The translations under genes were made by a program, and so were the position numbers. Shown here piece by piece: positions 61,230 through 64,000 of a DNA stretch of 64,000 nucleotides (position 1 is its first letter; each line of letters starts with the position of its first letter). The notes beneath the pieces were generated by a model. That model had not been told where the DNA came from, did no database searches, and saw nothing but the letters and a program-made list of their open reading frames with translations. The DNA comes from Nageia nagi (taxonomy: Eukaryota > Pinophyta), in NCBI GenBank assembly GCA_050084985.1, contig JBITNC010000001.1, positions 76,322,001 through 76,386,000 of the forward strand. Reading direction: 5' to 3'.

Positions 61230-62170
61230 AATATCTAACTAGGTAGATGCAACTAAAGATTCTTTTATATCATCAATATCCTTATTAGAAGTAGATTCTT
61301 TAGGAAGTTCATTAAACTTTACATCTCTTGAAATAAACACGACTTTGTAGGATGGAAAGTAGAGCCTATAACCTCTATGCTGACTGACACAACCTATAAA
61401 AATGCATTTTTTATATCTTTTTTCTAACTTCTTTCTTTTATTAGAAATAATGTAAGAGAATGCTCCACTACCAAACACCCTAAGGTGAGAAATGTTAGGT
61501 TTTCTTCCTGACTATGTCTCAAAAGGAGTTTTATCCTAAACAATTTTTGTGAGACACCTATTCAAGGTGTAAATAGTAGTGTTCATAGCTTCAACCCATA
61601 AAAAATTAGAAAGATTACCCAACATGCATCTAGCCATTTCTATAATTATTTTATTTTTTCTTTCAACAATACCATTCTACTAAGAAGTGCAAGGAATCGT
61701 AAATTGCCTTTTGATTCCATGCTTAGCATAATAGTCATTAAAATCATTGCTATTATATTATTCTCCATTATCTAATATCAACATCTTAATTTTAAGGTTA
61801 GTTTGATTCTCAATAAAGGCCTTAAAAACTTTAAAACTCTTAAAAGTTTGATCCTTATGCTCAAGTAGATACCCAAAGGTCATCTTATAAAAGTTATTAA
61901 TGAAGGTGAAGACGTAAGATAATCCTCCAAATGACTTAGTCTTAAATGGACCCATAAAATTTGAATGCACAAGTTAAAGAGGTTGAGATGCTCTTATTGC
62001 CTTATCTTTTTCAAACTTTTATCATGCATCTTACCAAAAATGCACTTCTTTCATAAACTAATCGATGGAGAAATTGAAGGCAAACTTTTCATAAGTTCTT
62101 GGTCTTTCATGAATTGAATACTCTTATGGTTAAGGTACCGTAAATGTTGGTGCCAAAGATTATCTTTAGA
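61230..62170 (-). pseudogene. Element G integrase pseudogene
   Basis: Minus strand: CSKDNLWHQHLRYLNHKSIQ (GAG-pre-integrase, 62180-62110), then the core GPFKTKSFGGLSYVFTFINN (61960) with Asp changed to Asn in the first position, KIKMLILDNGE (61790) with the second Asp kept, a NGIVERKNK motif holding the Glu near 61670, and the C-terminal HLRVFGSGAFSYI and KCIFIGCVSQHRGYRLYFPS (61478-61330). The stop after DNGE stands where Gly or Glu codons are expected. Confidence 0.83.
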
Positions 62171-62560
62171 ACACACATTTGTAGCAAGACACATCTTTGA
62201 TAGAACTTGTTCTACAATGTAGAGATCATCTTTCACTGATCCTTTAATCAACATGGCAAGTCTTTTCTTAATGCACCAATATTGAGAGTCAAACTCAAAA
62301 GAGTACACTTTTTAGCAACTTGGATCATGGAGAGAAGGTTTATCCTAAGCTTAGAAACATAGAGCACATTATCAAGAACCTTCTCATGAATCAACACAAT
62401 TCAAATTCTTTGGACGTCAAGGGTAGAGTTATCACCTATCACAACCATATATTTTTTATACTTGCAAAAGTTTTCAAACTTTTTTTTTTCAAAGCATAGG
62501 TGATTAGTGCAACCAGAGTCAACAATCCAATTAGATGAAAAAGTGTGATACATTGAGTAG
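62171..62560 (-). pseudogene. Element G protease and linker
   Basis: NWIVDSGCTNHLCFEKKKF at about 62534-62480 is the copia protease active site D-S-G with the usual WIVDSGxTxH context. VVIGDNSTLDVQRI and VLDNVLYVSKLRINLLSM (62440-62340) complete the domain. The frame 62308-62051 covers the linker to the integrase. Confidence 0.82.
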
Positions 62561-62689
62561 AGCACCACAATAAAGTCAGCTTGAATATTCTTCCTTTCTT
62601 TGAAGTTCTTTACATTTCTATTAGCTTTATTCTTTTCCTCTCTATTCTTTTTGTAGCAATAAACTCTTTTATGATCTTGAATGCCACAA

Positions 62690-63520
62690 TAGTTATAACT
62701 ACCATCAAACTTTTCTTAAAAAAATAGATTGCTTATTTTACTTTTTCCATCTCTTTACTTGAAGTGGTTGTTATTGCCGTTATTCCTACTGCTATTATTC
62801 CCATTGCTTCTTTTCTCAAATCTTTTAGAGAAAGAAGGATAAGATTTCTTTTGATGGTTGACCTTCTTCTTGAAACAAGTTTTGGTTGCTCCAAGAGCAA
62901 TGTTATTATCCTTAGGAGAAGAAATCAACACCTTAATATTAAGAGTTTTTTTATGCTTCAAAAGGTGTCTAAAAAGATTTTCAAAGGAGAATACTTCTTC
63001 TTCATTACCAAACCTTATTTCCATAAATGTTACAAAGTTTTCAAACCTTGAAGAAAGGATTTAAAGAATGATAAAGACCATGAACTTATCATTGATCCAA
63101 TTACATTCATAAGTAACAAGTTGAGTCTTTAGATCAATGATTTGATTCAAGTAGATAGCTAATTTTTATTTTTCTATTGATAAGATTGAAGCAAGTTTTA
63201 GAGAATAGTAAAATTTCTTGAAAACTTTGAACTAAAGTAGATTTGCTTAAGCTTATCCCAAGCTTTCTTTTCCAAGGTTGAAGAGAAAATCATTAGAAGC
63301 ATATCATCTAAAATTGTACAAAAGATCATGGAGGTTGCTAACTCATTCTTCATATTGTAAGCCTCTAGTGGCTTTTCATTTGTAGGATGTACAAGGTTCT
63401 CATTCACTGTTTGCCAAAGCTTCCTTACTTGCAACTTAGCTTTCATTCAAGGTTCTCAAATCCCAAAGTTGGAGCCATCAAGAATGTGTTTGGGTAAAAA
63501 GGAATCTCCCATTTACCATA
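62690..63520 (-). pseudogene. Element G gag pseudogene
   Basis: An ATG at 63519 starts a frame that, after a shift, gives KLDGSNFGI-stop-EP-stop-MKAKL (near 63470), the DUF4219-type start of copia Gag. The frames 63446-63198 (KLQVRKLWQTVNENLVHPTN; TLEKKAWDKLKQIYFSSK) and 63024-62755 (EEVFSFENLFRHLLKHKKTL; then a Lys/Asn-rich tail) follow. A zinc knuckle near 62705-62660 reads C/Y-x-Y-CGIQDHKRVYCYKK, with the first Cys changed to Tyr. Confidence 0.8.
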
Positions 63521-64000
63521 CAAAAATATAAAATAATAAGCATGTAATAAATAACATTATATGTTTAAATTTTAATGAAGTAAGTAATACATGTTACGTT
63601 TAATTAATTAAGACATGCTTGATTTGATTCACTAGTGTAAATGTTTTACAACATAAATAATAATCAATGTATCCAAATACATTTTTCATCTCAAAAATCA
63701 TAGATGTAGAGTGACATTGTTGAGGCTTATTTTCTTATCTAAAATTAGACCTTCACTAGATGCCCACATAAGAGGATCCCAAGTACTACCAATCCTCAAC
63801 TAGTTCACTTTGGTCAGTATTATACTCTCACAAAGAGAAGTACTTACTATTTTTCAAGGTTATAACTTATATTGGGTCAGTCAAATTATTAAGATAATCT
63901 TTAAATAGACATGCAAACATATGGTATCACTACATACATGCTTGTTCACCAATTGGAGTTATATTCAGACCAACAAAGAACTTAAAGGCATTTGAGAAGT
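63521..64000 (-). other. Element G leader region
   Basis: Non-coding AT-rich sequence upstream of gag. No plant Met-tRNA PBS (reverse complement of TGGTATCAGAGC) was found, so the 5' LTR edge is not reached or is not recognisable. Confidence 0.4.

Larger units (their letters stand above)
58338..64000 (-). mobile_element. Element G: Ty1/copia element, 3' LTR to gag
   Basis: Minus-strand order from the window end: gag, zinc knuckle, protease, integrase, RT, RNase H, 3' untranslated region, polypurine tract, 3' LTR. Integrase before RT is the copia order. The 5' LTR is not in the window. It inserted into LINE 2, whose sequence stops at 58337 (TTAAA flank). Confidence 0.87.

Noticed and set aside
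62764-63064. Plus-strand open frames opposite the copia gag
   Set aside because: Gag on the minus strand has clear family motifs, so these are shadows.

Overview
The window looks like intergenic DNA from a large, repeat-rich plant nuclear genome. Every recognisable protein is a plant-type retroelement protein or a captured plant gene fragment, and no intact host gene, tRNA or rRNA was found. The strongly AT-rich composition, long-LTR chromoviruses and APE-type LINEs would fit a gymnosperm, but the species cannot be fixed from this sequence. All element names below (A, C, D, F, G) are local labels.

Left block (1-25036). A minus-strand Ty3/gypsy-type element (C) with LTRs of about 5.2 kb occupies 526-25036. 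Its 3' LTR is split into 526-769 and 12242-17156 by a plus-strand chromovirus (A, 770-12236). A's own 3' LTR is split by a 2.2 kb unclassified insert (8833-11064). C's internal domain is only about 2.6 kb and holds a gag remnant with a zinc knuckle but no pol. A and C share LTR-end sequence, primer-binding site, polypurine tract and core promoter, so C looks like a non-autonomous relative of A. Both C LTRs carry decayed pieces of a pentatricopeptide-repeat (PPR) gene, antisense to the element.

Middle block (25037-33176). A short orphan reading frame ends at a copia-like polypurine tract. A 0.9 kb DNA element with near-perfect terminal inverted repeats follows (26308-27204). Then comes an APE-type LINE (about 27900-33176) interrupted by a TRIM-like mini LTR element (30453-32154).

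Right block (33177-53431). A minus-strand chromovirus (D) is interrupted by a plus-strand Tat-like gypsy element (F, 34110-47801). F has an RNase H domain upstream of its reverse transcriptase and a decayed third open reading frame downstream of pol that I do not recognise. A deletion removed the F/D junction, taking the end of F's 3' LTR and the 3' end of D's internal region.

End block (53432-64000). About 3 kb of non-coding AT-rich DNA contains a cluster of ACGATGTC-type imperfect palindromes and degenerate repeats. A second LINE (about 56640-58337) is cut by a minus-strand copia element (G, 58338 to past the window end).

All coding regions are pseudogenes. In-frame stops are very often TAG where a CAG (Gln) or TGG (Trp) is expected, which is the footprint of long-term cytosine methylation and deamination. 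The relative order of insertion can be read from the nesting: C before A, A before the 8833-11064 insert, LINE1 before the TRIM, D before F, LINE2 before G.
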